Made by a program: the position numbers and the translations under genes | Part shown: positions 1-12,700 of the stretch, piece after piece | Numbering within the stretch: the first letter of the stretch is position 1 | How the letters are laid out: every line of letters begins with the position of its first letter | Notes under the pieces: model-generated | Databases searched by the model: none | The model's input: the letters and a program-made list of their open reading frames with translations, nothing else | Told to the model about the DNA's origin: nothing | Assembly: GCA_026545225.1 (NCBI GenBank) | Contig: CM048852.1 | Span: 57,853,146 to 57,917,145 of the forward strand | Source: Cornus controversa | Taxonomy: Eukaryota; Streptophyta; Magnoliopsida; Cornales; Cornaceae | Length of the DNA stretch: 64,000 nucleotides | Direction: 5' to 3'

Positions 1-233
1 GCACTTCATCTAATCATCCCTAGAACCTAAAGTTTAAGTTGATGCAAGTCGAGCATGAAAATTGTAGATTCGAGGATGGGGAAAGCCACTTTGTGCAAAT
101 AATGTCGAAGTTTAGGTCTATAACATTTCACAGTTTTCGGTAGCCTTGAATGACAAAGACTAACATTGGTAATGATGACTGAATTTGTTGTAACCTATTA
201 AAATTGGTTTGGAAATAAAGAAGTTAATGTTAC

Positions 234-1639
234 CTGATCAATGGTCTCGTATTTTGAAGGTGGGGTGTTATAAAATCCCTTCAATCTTTCGGTTGGAGGA
301 GCAGCGTAAACTCTACTAAGCTTGTTCTTCAAAATGGTGATAGGCACATCTTGCACAGTCCAAAGTCCTGGCTTCTTTTCAGGCTCTGAGCCAAAAGAGA
401 ACCACCCGGGATCCTCAGATTTCACTGCTTCAGCTGGAGATAAAATTTCAAAAGGCGAAGATAAAGGAGGGTGTGTGCAGTAAGAGCAGCCCCGAAGCCC
501 CTGGATTGCAGTTCCACCCCTTTTCTTAAATTTGAAATGGCTAAGTATAGCAGTGTTTAGATTAACAGCTTTGCGACCGTTGTTCTTCACTATAACTGCT
601 GTTGCCATGCTTAGTGGATAGAGTGAGACAACATATGTCATCTCAAGAGTTCCTCTGGTGCAGCTCAATTCAACCTGCAAAATTGCAGTAAAACAAAACA
701 GAAAACAATGACGTTATTGTTCTCGAATGTTTTAACACAATTTCGGAGAAAAAAAGACTTGGCTGTTCAATCTGGACACAGAATGCTCCGACTTTGACTG
801 CTCTTGTTGCTCACAAGAACAAGCAGAAACTACAGTTGTTGCAAAGGTAACATTTTCAATAGAAGAAAAATAAAATTGCGATTTTTGAAGCTATCTTCAA
901 ACAGTAACAAGTGTGGCGATTTTTAAAGAGGTGGACCCAAATTCCACTCAAATTCTAAGAAAAAGTATCCACTGGACTAACACACAACTTAAATTTACAT
1001 GAGGCACACATTTCATATCAATCAATTATCCTGAATTATACCCAAATTTCTTGTTCAATCTCTCACCAATTCAACTGCCTTTTAAACCAATACAACATTT
1101 TCCAAACACCCAAAAATTATGCCTAACCCAATTCCAAATAACTATACAACAGAAACCCATCAATGATCTTAAGCTCTAAAAACTAAAGAAACCATCCATC
1201 ATGTAGAAAAAGAACAAAGAATCAGAAACAGTACCTGGACAGCATCAATGGAATCTGAGTCCACATCCTTTACACTCCATTCAGAGGTATTGACAAGTGA
1301 CCCTTTGGAATTTGGTTCAGACACATCATTGATAACTAAACCAATCCCACCTTTGGATTTGGTTGAAACTCCAGGAAGAGTATAAAGAACCTCCTCGAAG
1401 CCATCGTCTTTCCAGTAAACCTTGGGCTTGTAGGAAGTGACATGCCCATCCGGTATTCGGAGCTTCACAGAGCTGCCATTTCTGACTGTGAGCTCAACGG
1501 TTGGCACATCACTGGACTCCGAGAATTTGATGCCTTTTCGGCCAAATTTTTGATCAAGAGTCTCTGGAAGAGATTGGGTTGTTGCAGAAGCCTTGGTTAT
1601 GTTTGGTTTTGGGAGAGAGAAGGATAGAAGAGAAGCCAT
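234..1639 (-). CDS. PNSB2: Photosynthetic NDH subunit of subcomplex B 2, chloroplastic (5' part; runs off left edge)
   Basis: Nuclear-encoded subunit of the chloroplast NADH dehydrogenase-like complex, which carries cyclic electron flow around photosystem I at the thylakoid. I recognise it by protein similarity to PNSB2/NDF2 (At1g64770). Exon 1 is 1235-1639 (135 codons, ATG at 1639-1637); exon 2 is 234-674 (147 codons). Both junctions are GT-AG and in frame. The N terminus ([10 protein letters not shown], then Ser/Thr-rich) looks like a chloroplast transit peptide. The body is the aldose-1-epimerase-like fold known in this family and contains segments such as [26 protein letters not shown] and GLWTVQDVP. 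The donor at 233 opens an intron that leaves the window, so the last exon or exons are missing only because of the edge. No frameshift is seen. In Arabidopsis the neighbouring gene is a GH17 gene, as here. Confidence 0.9.
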
Positions 1640-3269
1640 GACTGAAGAGATTATGGTGTTATTCTATATGGGTTTTCATTCACAAGGACACACACACACC
1701 CATCAGTGGCTAGTGTGCTAGCCAGGCTCATCCTAACTTATTTCTAACTGTTTTTTGGGAAAATTATCCTTGCAAGAGACAAAGAGGACTTGGTGGGTGA
1801 ACCCAACTTGTTTCATTATTTAGACAATGTTCACAATTTGAGTTGAAAAATCTCAGTAGCGTTCAACTTAAATTGAATTTTGGTTTGTAATTATATGTGT
1901 ACACATATATCTATATCTATATTAAATTTAAGCCCGGTATAATAAGACAAAAAAATCAATCTAATAATAAAAAATTGTTGAAAAATAAATCATGTGGATC
2001 AAAATATTTGTCATTTTACTATTCAAAATAATCATATCTAACGATCATGATTAAGAGTACATGATAGTGTCGTAGACACGAACATATACTAGTATACATA
2101 TATTTTTAAAAAATAATTATTTGTAAGTATATAATATTCCAAAAATACTGATGTGATATTCTCCGGTAGTGTAAGCCAATTTCTTTATTATCAAGAAAAA
2201 ATGAATGGTTTGCACTTACGGGAATATCACATCATCAGTGAGACACCCAATGTTTAATTACTTATTGTCTATTAACTCTATTTTAATCTTTTCATTTTTC
2301 TTTTGCTTGTTTGATGAAGAAAACTTTCTATTTTTATAAATATTTACAGAAATTAGATAATTAACACGAAGGAAATCTACAATCATCGGTAGAAATTTAA
2401 AGGATAAAAACAAACTACGATAATAGGATATTACAATAAAAAAAGAATAAAAAAATAACTGCAATTGAAAATTAAAAAAAAACAATTAAAATTATATTAA
2501 CATATCAAATATCAGAAAGGTATCATTTATAGATTGTACCTAATACCTCAACTTGTTTAGAGTCCTCCTTTCCTTTAAAAACCATTTCCATGTAGTTGAG
2601 AGTTGAGACCAAAATATGTAATGAATCCTTACGAAAGTTTTAGAAGGGTTCATAAACCGTGACGTGGTTGAATTAGGATTTAGGAGGTTTTGAAGGGTTC
2701 CTGAGAAAAAGTTATCTTGGGACTATTAAGAGAAAATTATCATGAAACAATTGTCTCTCAAAATGAGGGTTTTTGACAATGGCAGAAGTACAATTTGTAC
2801 CGTTAAACATTACATTGGCTCCGTTTGTTTCACAATAACACATTTTTGAACAATATTTTCCACATTTTCGGATATTTTGTTGCATATAAAAGTAGAAAAA
2901 TATTTTTTGGAGTAAAACATTTTCCTTCAAGATATTCTAACTACTTGACCAATTGGGAGAGTGATTAGATCATCATAATTTATTTATTTTTGTTGTTATT
3001 TATTTTTTTTGTTTACAGAGAAGAATTAAATTTGATCAGAGCTTTGGTTTTTGAATTTAAACATTAAGATGTTCAAATATATCAAAAGACATAGCCAAAT
3101 GTAAACTAATAACACAAATACTCACAACAAACACTAAAATAACACAAATAAACAAAACCTCAATCAATGATCATTATTAGCTCAGATGCTAAAATCCCTC
3201 CTTCTCAAAGGAGACGATATTGTGGGTGCGTGACTTTCAGGGAAAAAAATAAGATAAATCAGAGAGTCT
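1640..3269. other. Intergenic region upstream of PNSB2
   Basis: This holds the PNSB2 promoter side (1640-1800, with a short CA-rich run near 1687) and then very AT-rich DNA up to the 3' end of the GH17 gene. Apart from the small foldback at 2147-2239 I see no supported gene. The open frames here are short and low-complexity. Confidence 0.6.
2147..2239. repeat. Small foldback (MITE-like inverted repeat)
   Basis: The left arm starts ACTGATGTGATATTCTCCGG. The right arm, read on the minus strand, starts ACTGATGATGTGATATTCCC. The arms pair over about 33 bases around a loop of about 25 bases. The size and imperfect palindrome fit a decayed MITE. I found no convincing target-site duplication, so the family is unassigned. 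Confidence 0.5.
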
Positions 3270-6062
3270 CTACGAAAAGGTAAAAAGAATTGGGGTCAAA
3301 ACCCCCAAAGCCACGAATGAGAGCGCCAGAGAAGAAGAGAGATGTTTTTTGTCTTGACCAGAAGAAGAGGAAGGTTTCTTGTTTTCACCAGAAGAAGAGG
3401 AGGGCGCCAGAGAAGGAGAGGATACCGGTTGATGTTTGTTCTCAGTAGAAGAGGAGGTGGAAGCTAACTGGATGGTAAAATTGCAGTTCTCTTCTGATAT
3501 GTTCTTTGTTGTAACCACGGCCAGACCCTGGAAATCACAGCTCGATTCTTCTTGATCTTTGACCTGGAAGTACATGTTAAATGCATATGAAGCATTAGCA
3601 TTAGTATCCAAGCTGCTACAAGAGGATCCATTCACTAGCATTGTGCAATCAGAATGCATGCAAGCATAATCTACAGCCTCTGCAAGTTTATTCAAATCCT
3701 TGGCTTTTGGATCAAGTGTGCACCATTTCTTAGGAAGATATTTCACATTCTGCGCAGGCAAGAAATACTTTTTTTCGCCCTTACCAAAGTCAACAGGGAA
3801 TTTGGGCTGTCCATCATAGGTAAAGATTCCCCAATGGCGCTCAAAATTCCCAGGAAGAATGCTCTTGCCATCTTCATCAAGAAGTCCAAACAAGTAGACT
3901 TCTATATATCCAGGCCGAAGAGGGGTGCCTTTATCGGCTGCAAGTTTTGGAAAGAGTCCGTCGTAGAATCTATTGGCATTTTTTGTATTGGCATTCTTCT
4001 CACCATCTGTTGGCCACCCAACCTCCCCCACAAAAATGGTCATGTTGTCAAACCCTGCTTCTTTCAAGGCCGACACCAAGGTGTCAAAATTGGCATCAAA
4101 AACATTGGTGTATGAAATCCCATTATCGACAATGGGTTTGCTTCCCCCGTCAAAGAAGGCATAGTCAATAGGGAAGTCGTCATGGCCATAAAGACTTAGA
4201 AAAGGGTAAATATTTACAGTGAATGGTGCTTTGTGCTTGTCCAAAAACTCGACAATCTGTTTCATCTCTCCACTAAGATCCGACCTGAACCTCCCAGATG
4301 ACGGGACAGGATTGTTGTCTGCTGACTCGTAGACGTCAGCATTTAAGGGCACGGTTGTCTTGACAGAGTCTCCAACTCCAGCATCATTGAGAGCATTTTG
4401 GACGTTCTTGAGGGCCGGGAAGGTGACATTCAAGAATGACCCATTGTAAGCCTTGAGAAAAGGTTCATTCCCGATTGCCACATATCTGTGCAAAGACAAA
4501 TTAAAATAAGAACAGCTAAATTCAGAGTTAAAGATTGCAAACTTATGCTAAATATTAATACTGATAGCATAAAAAAGACAAAATTACAGACCAAACAGTG
4601 AAAATAAATTGCTCCACAAGTTTGCTTGAGAACAAACCTAACTAGCAACAAATCTAAGGAGGTTAATACAGCTTCCTTGTTTTTATGAGCTGCTAATATA
4701 CATCCGCGCTGTCATTGATGAGAAATTTAAGGGAATTAGGATTGGCGATGCTCGGAGAGAAAAACCGTTGGAGAGGATCCAAATCCTAACTCATTTCCAA
4801 TGGAAGGTTCTAGTTAATAGGGTTGTTCAAGTTGAACTCTTACACAGAGTTCACTACAATTTCTCTATGATGAAGAATCACGTTCTTCAACTGAAGTAGA
4901 GTTCAAATCAATTTCTCCAATTACATATTTGTGAACTCCTCAACATAGTATAGAAAACTTGGAAATGAGCTCCAAGAAGTTACTAGACATGTAAAAAGGG
5001 CTAATCGTACAATGACCTAAAAGAACAAATGGAGGATAAATTCCATCACAGAACTACTCTAATGAAATAAATATACACTATTCTCCCAATCCACACCATA
5101 TGGACCATTAAATAAAATGTTGCCTCTAACTAAAAAATTATCTGATATAAGCACCGGTATTGAACAATTGACTTTAACGTTTGAGTCCACAGCTGAGCAC
5201 GACTAAGCTGTGTTAAAGATAGCTACCTGAATGAGTTTAATGCTCCGTTTCATTGCCTAGCATATTCAAGAAAAGAATAAGAAATTTACCCAAAAAAAGA
5301 AGAAGAAAAGAATAAGAAATTACGCAAGTAAATACATGAAAGAAGAAAACTAACCATAATATGGATATATTTTTTTTTTTTGGGAAAAATGAAAGCGCTC
5401 TCATTAAAACCGGTGTGCCTGATGATGGGGGAAGATGACTACAAACCCAGTATTTTCTGAAATAATATGGAATGACCCAAATTTGAAAACATTGCACTTG
5501 ATGCACATTGCAAAGTCGACCCACAATTAAGTTAACCAATAGACAAGTCAAACCTCCTTGCCCAAACCCATATATATTGTATTTATATCACTAATAAATT
5601 TGAAGACATTGCATTCGATGCATATAATCAAATTTTATGCAGATATACAGAAAAGCACAATTATAATAATACAAAAAAAGATAATTCAATAGGAAAAATG
5701 TATAATGGACAGGAAAATAAATCTTACTTGATGTTAACACCTCCTTTGGAATTGTGCCGTATGACATTGCGCTTCACCCACTCCTTGGCTCGATCATACT
5801 TGTTCATCTCGGCTAGCTGATCATTGGGAATAGCAACCATAACCTCAATATCAGTCCCAGACAGAGCACTCAAGATTTCTTCATCAGCATCAAACAGTTT
5901 CACTTTCTCAATTCCATTGTCTTTCAACATCTGAACCACTGTTTTAGGTGGCAATTGGTGGGTTGCCTTAGTTCCCCAGTTGACACCAAGACCATCAACA
6001 TGACATACGCAACCCAAACACCCCACAAACAATAAATATGTAAAAAGCCACACCCTTGGCAT
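3270..6062 (-). CDS. Glucan endo-1,3-beta-glucosidase-like GH17 protein with X8/CBM43 domain, copy A
   Basis: Two-exon gene encoding 516 aa: exon 1 5728-6062, exon 2 3270-4485, phase-2 junction. The ATG at 6062-6060 is preferred because it opens directly into a signal peptide ([17 protein letters not shown]); the upstream extension begins with TTG. The GH17 barrel follows with [13 protein letters not shown] (Glu near residue 119), GEVGWPT (Glu near 266) and LLDED, so both expected catalytic glutamate motifs are present. The X8/CBM43 module (about 366-450) has the expected cysteines. A Ser-rich tail with two similar SSSSG blocks and a hydrophobic end suggests a GPI anchor at the cell surface. 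Closest by eye to Arabidopsis ZERZAUST (At1g64760), described as an atypical beta-1,3-glucanase. The intron is 1242 bp against 696 bp in copy B, with extra sequence about 4650-5440. Confidence 0.88.
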
Positions 6063-8427
6063 TTTTGGACCAAATTCAATAGAAAAATAAGAACCCAATG
6101 TCGTTGAAAGAGAAAAATCAAATCTTTTCTTTTCTTTTGTGGTAACTGGAAAAAATTCTCAGAGAAAATAATGGGTTTTCTAGGAGAAAAAATGTTTATT
6201 TTGACTCGCTTTTTATACATGTATGTATTCTCAGTGAGAAAGAAGTGGAGAAGGAACGGTTTAATCATTTATGCAAGTGCGGGATACAAGCAAAAACCTA
6301 GTGATAGTTTTCCACGAAAGTGAGGAAAAAATACGAAGTAGTGGTTAGGAAAAGAACCCAATAAATACGAAACAAAAATAGAAAGGAAAATAAATTCAAG
6401 AGAAATGTGTACAAGTGGGTGCTATGTAATGTACACCAAAAGCTAGGTTTATACCATTTAACGGAATCGCGAAACGTGAGGATGTAACCCGTTCTCTCCC
6501 CCGATCGAGATATCCTCTGTTTCGCCCAAGAAAGATTAATTGAATCGTCAAAAAGTTGGAGCATAAAGTGTATTTTTGAGGGGTTCAGATTAATATTATC
6601 AATTAGAATAATTTATGGTTGGACTAATAAAATGAAATATCCAGGCTCTATTTAGAAAAACCCAATTGGTAAGATAGCTATGATTACTACTTGTATCATA
6701 AAGGATTCCTATTTATAAAGAGAAATGATCTTAAACTCTTAATCAATCGAGAAATGAAATATAGATAAATACATAAAATATTTAGCGGAAAGCATGAAAT
6801 GAATTGAAAAAAAAAAAAAGTCATAGCAAAAAGAAAAAGAAGTGATAGTGGGAGCATTTGTCCTATAAGTGCAAATAAAAATCGGGCGGATCTTTACCCG
6901 GAGTAGAGCCTAAACCTAAAAAGATTGAAGAGGCCCATTCAGGAACAAGAAAAAGAACGTTTCAGAGAGAGAGGAAAACATCACCAAAACTCTCTCATCT
7001 ATCACTCTTATGTTATATATATATTTCTAGAAAATCACCAAAACACTCTTATCTATCACCCTAGTACTCTTATCAACCCATCTAAATTGCTACAAAACAT
7101 CCGAAATTGTGGGAATTGCCTTTTTACCCATACGCGACTCCGCATTGAAATGGTTGAATTTGTTCACAGATGAGGATGATGATCTGCTACTAGGGCCATG
7201 GAATCTGAGTTCACGCTTGAGAAATCGAAGTGGAATTGTGACAAAGCCGGCAAACCCCAACCCAAATTTACAGCGATGGTGGTGAAATGGGTCTCTGGGT
7301 TCCAAACCATTCGACTTTCCATCACCATTGTAGAGCAACCGGAGGCGTCCTTGTGCCGTAAACTGTGCCATGAAAGATGAGAGAGAGAAGAGGATTTGTC
7401 TGAGTTCTGTTTGCAAGATTCACCAAAACCCTCTCTAAAAATTCTCTCTCGACTTGCAAACCCAAAATGTGAAGGGTTGTTTTTTTGATTCTTTTCGTCT
7501 TCCCTCCTCCCAAATATCTTCGGTTGTTCTTCACCAAATTACAAGTTTGTCCTCTACTTGTCTCTCGTCAATTGTGTTGTCTTGGCTTTAGGGGTGTCCG
7601 GAATACGAGCAGGAGATATGAATACGGTGATACAAAATTTAAAAAAAAAATTGGATATGAATACTACAAGAACACATCAAATAAATAAATAAATAAAAAT
7701 ATAATATTATATATAAAATATTAAGTTTTATTCTTCAACCATATAGTAAATATATTTAAAGTAATTATACAAAATATAAGAAGCTAAAATCTAGAAATCC
7801 TCTATCTTTTTTAATAGGGTAATGCTATTCAGGCAGAATTCGTAGGCAGAATTCATAGGCAGAATGTTTTATATCCATTGGATGTATGTGGTAGACCCTA
7901 CCACAGACACTCACCACATGCATCCAATGGATGTAAAACTTTCTGCCTATGAATTCTGGCTGAGTAGCATTATCCTTTTTAATATTATTTCCAATGACTC
8001 ACTTACTTGAGGATTTTAAAAATATTTTTGTTTTATTATAAATGACCCTTATTTTCTAACCTATAAAGTTTTTAATATTACAATCTCAACCCCATTTTAT
8101 ATCACAAAAAATTACAAATTTACCCCGAAAAGTATCCTAAACATATCCTGGCGTATCCCCGCGAATCCCAACCGTATTTGATATTCAAAAAATAATTTAA
8201 AAAAATTAGATATTTCTTAGCCATATCGAACACGTATCATGCCATATCCGTATCGAATACGTGTCTGATACGGCCACAGGGTCTTTTTCGGAGTATCCAT
8301 GCTTTATAGGTCCTTACCGTTAATATGCAAATACAAAATTTTAAAAATGATTATAAACAATGGGGTACAAAAAGTATTGATCAAATACAAGTTTTTTTTT
8401 TATTTTTCTAGTATTTGAAATTATAAG
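6063..8427. other. Intergenic region upstream of GH17 copy A
   Basis: 6700-7120 resembles the flanks of copy B (compare 20650-20720 and 24340-24420), supporting a segmental duplication. 7120-7560 is less AT-rich and open on both strands (about 7090-7372 minus, 7198-7380 plus), but neither protein is recognisable. About 7590-8310 looks like a dispersed plant repeat with many GATACG/CGTATC motifs, and it hosts the MITE at 7817-7975. 8310-8427 is plain AT-rich DNA up to the retrotransposon insertion site. Confidence 0.5.
7817..7975. mobile_element. Palindromic MITE, copy 1
   Basis: Foldback element of 159 bp. The left end is GGGTAATGCTATTCAGGCAG; the right end, read in reverse complement, is GGATAATGCTACTCAGCCAG. 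Nearly the whole element pairs with itself around a central GGTAGACCCTACC stretch. It is flanked by the 9-bp direct repeat TTTTTAATA (7808-7816 and 7976-7984), which would fit a Mutator-type target duplication, although the T-run makes the match less specific. A second family member lies at 63714-63859. Confidence 0.8.
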
Positions 8428-11362
8428 TGTAAAGACCGTAACAAATTTTAGCTGCTTTTGCATTTTATTCATCATAATTGCTATAAATGCATTTTGAATG
8501 ATGTTAAGCATATTTTAAGTGTGAGAAACATGTTTGGGAAGTTGTATTAAGATTTAAAAATTTTTTGGAAACATTTGGAGAAATTTGATTTTTTGGTCAA
8601 ATAAAGGCCTGGGATGCGGTTTGGGTGGGCCCGAAAATTTGAAAAATTCTGAAAAATAATTATTTTTGGTTTTAGACCAAATGAAATGTTTATAGAGTTA
8701 AGGAAGTGATTTCAAGGTTGTATGAGCTTTCAAAATTCAAAACGGAGGTCGGGAAGGTACGTTAAGTGGCCTGGGGGTGTTTGTCATTTGACGCCCCAGA
8801 TATTATAAATATCTGAGGCTGAGATATTCTAGCCATTTCTCACACCACTTTCTCTCTCTATATTTCTCCCAACTTCATCCCTCCACGTTCTCTCTACATT
8901 TCAGAGTGCTTTGGCTTAGATTTGAGATTCATCGAAGAAGGACAACATGTAGAGGGCGGCTAGGGCTTCAGTTTGAACCAAATAATTTTGTATTTCGGTA
9001 AGGTAGACCTCGGTAAAATTTTTGAAGATTGCTTGGAAAGCCTTTAAAATTGAGGTAGGGGTTCTCCTTCTCTCTTAGTTGTCGATTCTAGGGTTTCGGG
9101 TGAAATGGTGAGGTGTAGGTTGAGTTTTGCATAGATGAGAGTAATGAGAGGGGTGGAATTTGTTATTTTCTCCTTCCCTTGTATTCTTCATATGAAAAAT
9201 TGATATACCTTGTGATATGTATAACATGAGGGGCTAGTATGTGAAATATGTAAAGTTGAGAGTATTAATACCTATATGCTACTTTTTGTGTGCATATGTG
9301 ATTATGTGCAATAATGAACATGTATGTGATTATGTATTGGTAATGTGGTGTGAAATTCATGCAAATTACATGTACTAAGTGTATGTATTGGATGAAACAT
9401 GAGCAATATATGCTAAATTGGAGATTTATAGGAATGTGACTTATATGCAAGATTTGACATATATGTGATTATATGTGTGTTTATGTAGAGAGAAATGTAT
9501 GTTATGTACCTTTAGAACTAGCTTGTGCATTTGAGAAGCATGAAAATGACATGCTTGACTTTATATGTTCAAAATGCATATATGGGGCTCATTGTGAGGA
9601 AACAGAGAAAATGGACCATGCATGGAATGTCAAAGAGGTCTAACCATGATATGTAAGGGGCATTATTGTCCAATGAGGTATGACCGTTGGAGTGGTCCGA
9701 TTATATCAAGGTTAAGGCCTAAAATTGAATTAAATCCATGTTTGGTGATTGTCGGAAATGTCTATTCACTTTGAGGCAATCAACGTATTGCCAATGAAAT
9801 ATGACATTGTCAGAGTTATCCAAGTCATACAAATGTATCAGAGGTTTCCTAGGTCACATGATTTGTCAGAGCAGTCCAAATCATGTTGGGGTATCGGATT
9901 AGGTCCAAGAGAGAAATGCTGTACATTAATGCTTATGTGACTAAATGTTGAGCATGATATGTGTTTAATGCATTTCTTCTAAATATGCATTGTTTGAGTG
10001 AATGTGTGAATGTTGCAAGTGACATGTAGTGTAATGACATACATTCATGTAGGTCAGTGTCGAGTTGGCACCTAGGTGGGTTGACGCATTCCTACTGAGC
10101 CATTGTGTTGTTCACCCCTTCTTTTCCAAACTATTTACAGATAAGGCGCCCATGAAGAACGGGACTTGAGAGGCTCAAGTGGAGTTTTGTAGCATTTTTT
10201 CTTTACATTTTGGATATTATGGATTTGACTACCCATGCCGGTTTGTGGCATGAGGAATTATGTTATTTGTAGTCATATATGAATTTTTGATGCTTTTAGA
10301 CTATATGCATGTAATTCAAACTATGACTATGAAAGTGTAAGGATCTCTTATGAAATGTATGAATGGATCATTTGTGCATCTAATGAAGATGATGGATGGG
10401 GAATAAAAATGATTTGTGATCATGGAGTATGTTGATGGAGTTGATCTCCACATGTTTTTGAGTTTATGAATGTATATTTCTCTTTATGTTATAAACTTGG
10501 AGGATTTGAGGGTGTGAGATGAATGATTTGGGATGTAAGGATAGTGGACTTATGTTTCAATTGTATTTTGTATGATGTATGAATGCTTTTAGATGAAATT
10601 GAAGGCATTAGGATGGATGATGGGGGAAAACATACCCAAAGTGCTCATTTTGGATTCATAGATGAAATGTATGGATTTCTATGACTTTTAATGAGTTTTA
10701 ATTATGCTTAAGAGCGGATTATGATTGTGCATAGTTGTTGTATTCATTTGGGCTTGAAAAATGCAAATTTCAGGTGTTTTTTCACTTTCGGTCGCCTAGG
10801 CTTTGCGACAATCGGTCAAAAGTGTGAGATCCAGAACATTGAAAAAATGGGCACCTATTTCAAACGGTTGAAAGAGGGCTTCAGCCGGTTGAAAGCATCC
10901 TTTCGACCGATCGAAGCCATTCTCTAGCCAACCGACAGAATTGGTTTCCTAAAGGTCAGTTGAATCTAGGTTTCAGCAGATCGAAGAGTAGTGTCAGCCG
11001 ACCGAAACTACCCTGGAAAGGAATTTTGTGATTTCTTAGATATGAGTGAGCATGTAAATGTATATGGACTAGTGTAGGGCCCATTAAGGTTAGTGGTGGT
11101 GAGTAAACGTGCCCATGAATGTGTGTATAGAGTTATGCTTCCACAATAATTTGAATGGTTGATGAAGTTCATTGGGACTTAATGGACGGAGTTTATCATC
11201 GGTTTTTAAGAGTCGAAAATCGGGGCGTGACATTATGGTATCATAGAATGATATCGGTTAGATTGGTGTTGGAATAGTTCATGTGGTTGAATGAACGGGT
11301 TCACAATCGAAATTCGGGGTCAGACTAGGGTGTCCCGGTGGTCCAGATTTTGGGGCATGACA
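8428..11362 (+). repeat. 5' LTR of the Ty3/gypsy element
   Basis: LTR of 2935 bp, from TGTAAAGACCGTAAC to GGGGCATGACA. It contains a TATA-type promoter (near 8804), degenerate GTCGGAGNGGTCCAA-like repeats (about 9628-9890), a cluster of CAGCCGRYYGAAA-like motifs (about 10780-11010), and an internal copy of an LTR end plus primer-binding site (11222-11247). No protein-coding gene is credible inside it. Confidence 0.92.
8803..8810 (+). promoter_or_regulatory. LTR TATA box
   Basis: TTATAAAT lies within the near-palindrome AGATATTATAAATATCT and is followed about 25-30 bases later by a CT-rich stretch typical of a plant transcription start. The same block is conserved in the 3' LTR near 16703. 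This is the likely promoter of the genomic retroelement RNA. Confidence 0.55.
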
Positions 11363-11365
11363 GCG

Positions 11366-11383
11366 TGGTATCAGTGCACTAGG
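11366..11383 (+). other. Primer-binding site (initiator tRNA-Met type)
   Basis: TGGTATCAGTGCACTAGG starts three bases after the LTR end. It matches the plant pattern complementary to the 3' end of initiator tRNA-Met (TGGTATCAGAGC) with few mismatches. Confidence 0.8.
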
Positions 11384-11677
11384 TTTGAACATCTAGGGAT
11401 GACGAGTGAGGGTCGTCAGAGTAATGGTTTGAATACCTTGGACAAAAGGTAAGCTTTGGTTAACTGTTCATTGAGGTCAATGACCAAAATATAAGGATTT
11501 AGACTTAAGGTTTACAAATTTCTTATGTGTGACATGATCATGTGTTTATGCCTTTATAACATGTGATTGTGAGTAAATTGGCGTGGTGTTGTGAAAGTGG
11601 TGTTTTGAAAGCATGACAAACGTGGTATCTGTGTGAACATACTTGGTTTTAAATTTTCTTGTTGTGCATATAGCCAA

Positions 11678-12700
11678 ATGGCACCAAGAAGAGCACGGGG
11701 TGGAGGCGCTAATGTTCCACAAGAATCGGCAGAAGGAACACAATTCATGCGTGACATAGTAGATACTATGAGGCAAATGGCAAGGGAAGCTCGAGAATAG
11801 GAGGTTCGGGTAGCACTTAGGGTTGCCTTAAGCTAACAAATGGTTTCCATGAAGGAGTATGTATAGTTTAAATCACTTACCTTCAAAGGTAGATGTGATC
11901 CACTAGTGGCAGAAAGTTGAATTGATCAAACTCATAAGCTCATGGTTGTTCTCACAATTAATGAGGACCTAAGGGTAGGTGTAGTAGTCGTTCACTTGCA
12001 AAGGGAAGCGAATCGGTGGTGGCAATTCATAGGGAACACCTACAATACCAATACTATGGATTGGGAGACCTTTAAAAGGTTATTCTTTTACAAGTTTTTT
12101 TTGGCTTCAGTAAAAAACTGGATGAGGCAAGAGTTTTTGGACTTGGTCCAAGGGGACATGGATGTTATGGGGTACGAGACCAAGTTTACATCCTTGGCTT
12201 ATTTTTCCCTGTAGATGGTTAATGATGTAGAGCTGAAAGTGAAAAAGTTTGTGAAGGGGTTGAAGACCTCTATTAGAAAGAGAATGTTCATCCTAGGTTT
12301 GAAAACTTATGACGAGGTTATTAACCGAGCATTGGTGGCTGAAGAGGATGACAGAGATACCCAAAGAATATGAGACTCTAAGAATCAGGCGAATAGTGCT
12401 GGAACATCTTTAGGTAGTCAAGGAAAGAAGAAACACAGAGGGAACATGTCATATTCTCAGGGGCAGCAGCAGGCTCGCCTGGTACCTTCATTGACTTTAC
12501 CTATTAGATCTTCGCGATCATCTATGGTGTGCTATCATTGTCAGCAGCCTAACTATTACCGAAATGAGTGCCCTCAGAGGCAAGCAGGGGCACCAGTGCC
12601 AGCAGTACCATTAGCAGATAGGGCATGCTTCTATTACAAATAGCCCGGACATATTAATGCTAACTGTCCACAAAGGCAGGGGGCTTAGAGTGGTTCAGGG
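11678..12700 (+). pseudogene. Ty3/gypsy gag (degenerate)
   Basis: The first ATG at 11678 starts a basic Arg/Gly-rich N terminus (MAPRRARGGG). A retrotransposon gag core lies at 11942-12370 (REANRWW, WETFKRLF). Two CCHC knuckles follow at about 12530-12670: the first reads CYHCQQPNYYRNEC, with Tyr where His is expected, and the second has lost a Cys and carries a stop. In-frame stops occur near 11800, 11835, 11918, 12213 and 12371. It would have formed the nucleocapsid particle. Confidence 0.8.

Noticed and set aside
5728..6098. Longer N terminus for GH17 copy A (start at 6098), and likewise 23664 for copy B
   Set aside because: These starts are TTG codons; the ATGs at 6062 and 23625 open directly into signal peptides.
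7090..7416. Possible small gene upstream of GH17 copy A
   Set aside because: Open on both strands with no recognisable protein, no intron structure, and no counterpart upstream of copy B; kept only as a note in the intergenic entry.
9749..9940. 63-codon frame conserved in both LTRs (also 17645-17836)
   Set aside because: It starts at TTG, lies inside the LTR over the periodic GTCGGAG motifs, and is shared only because the LTRs are copies of each other. No protein family match.
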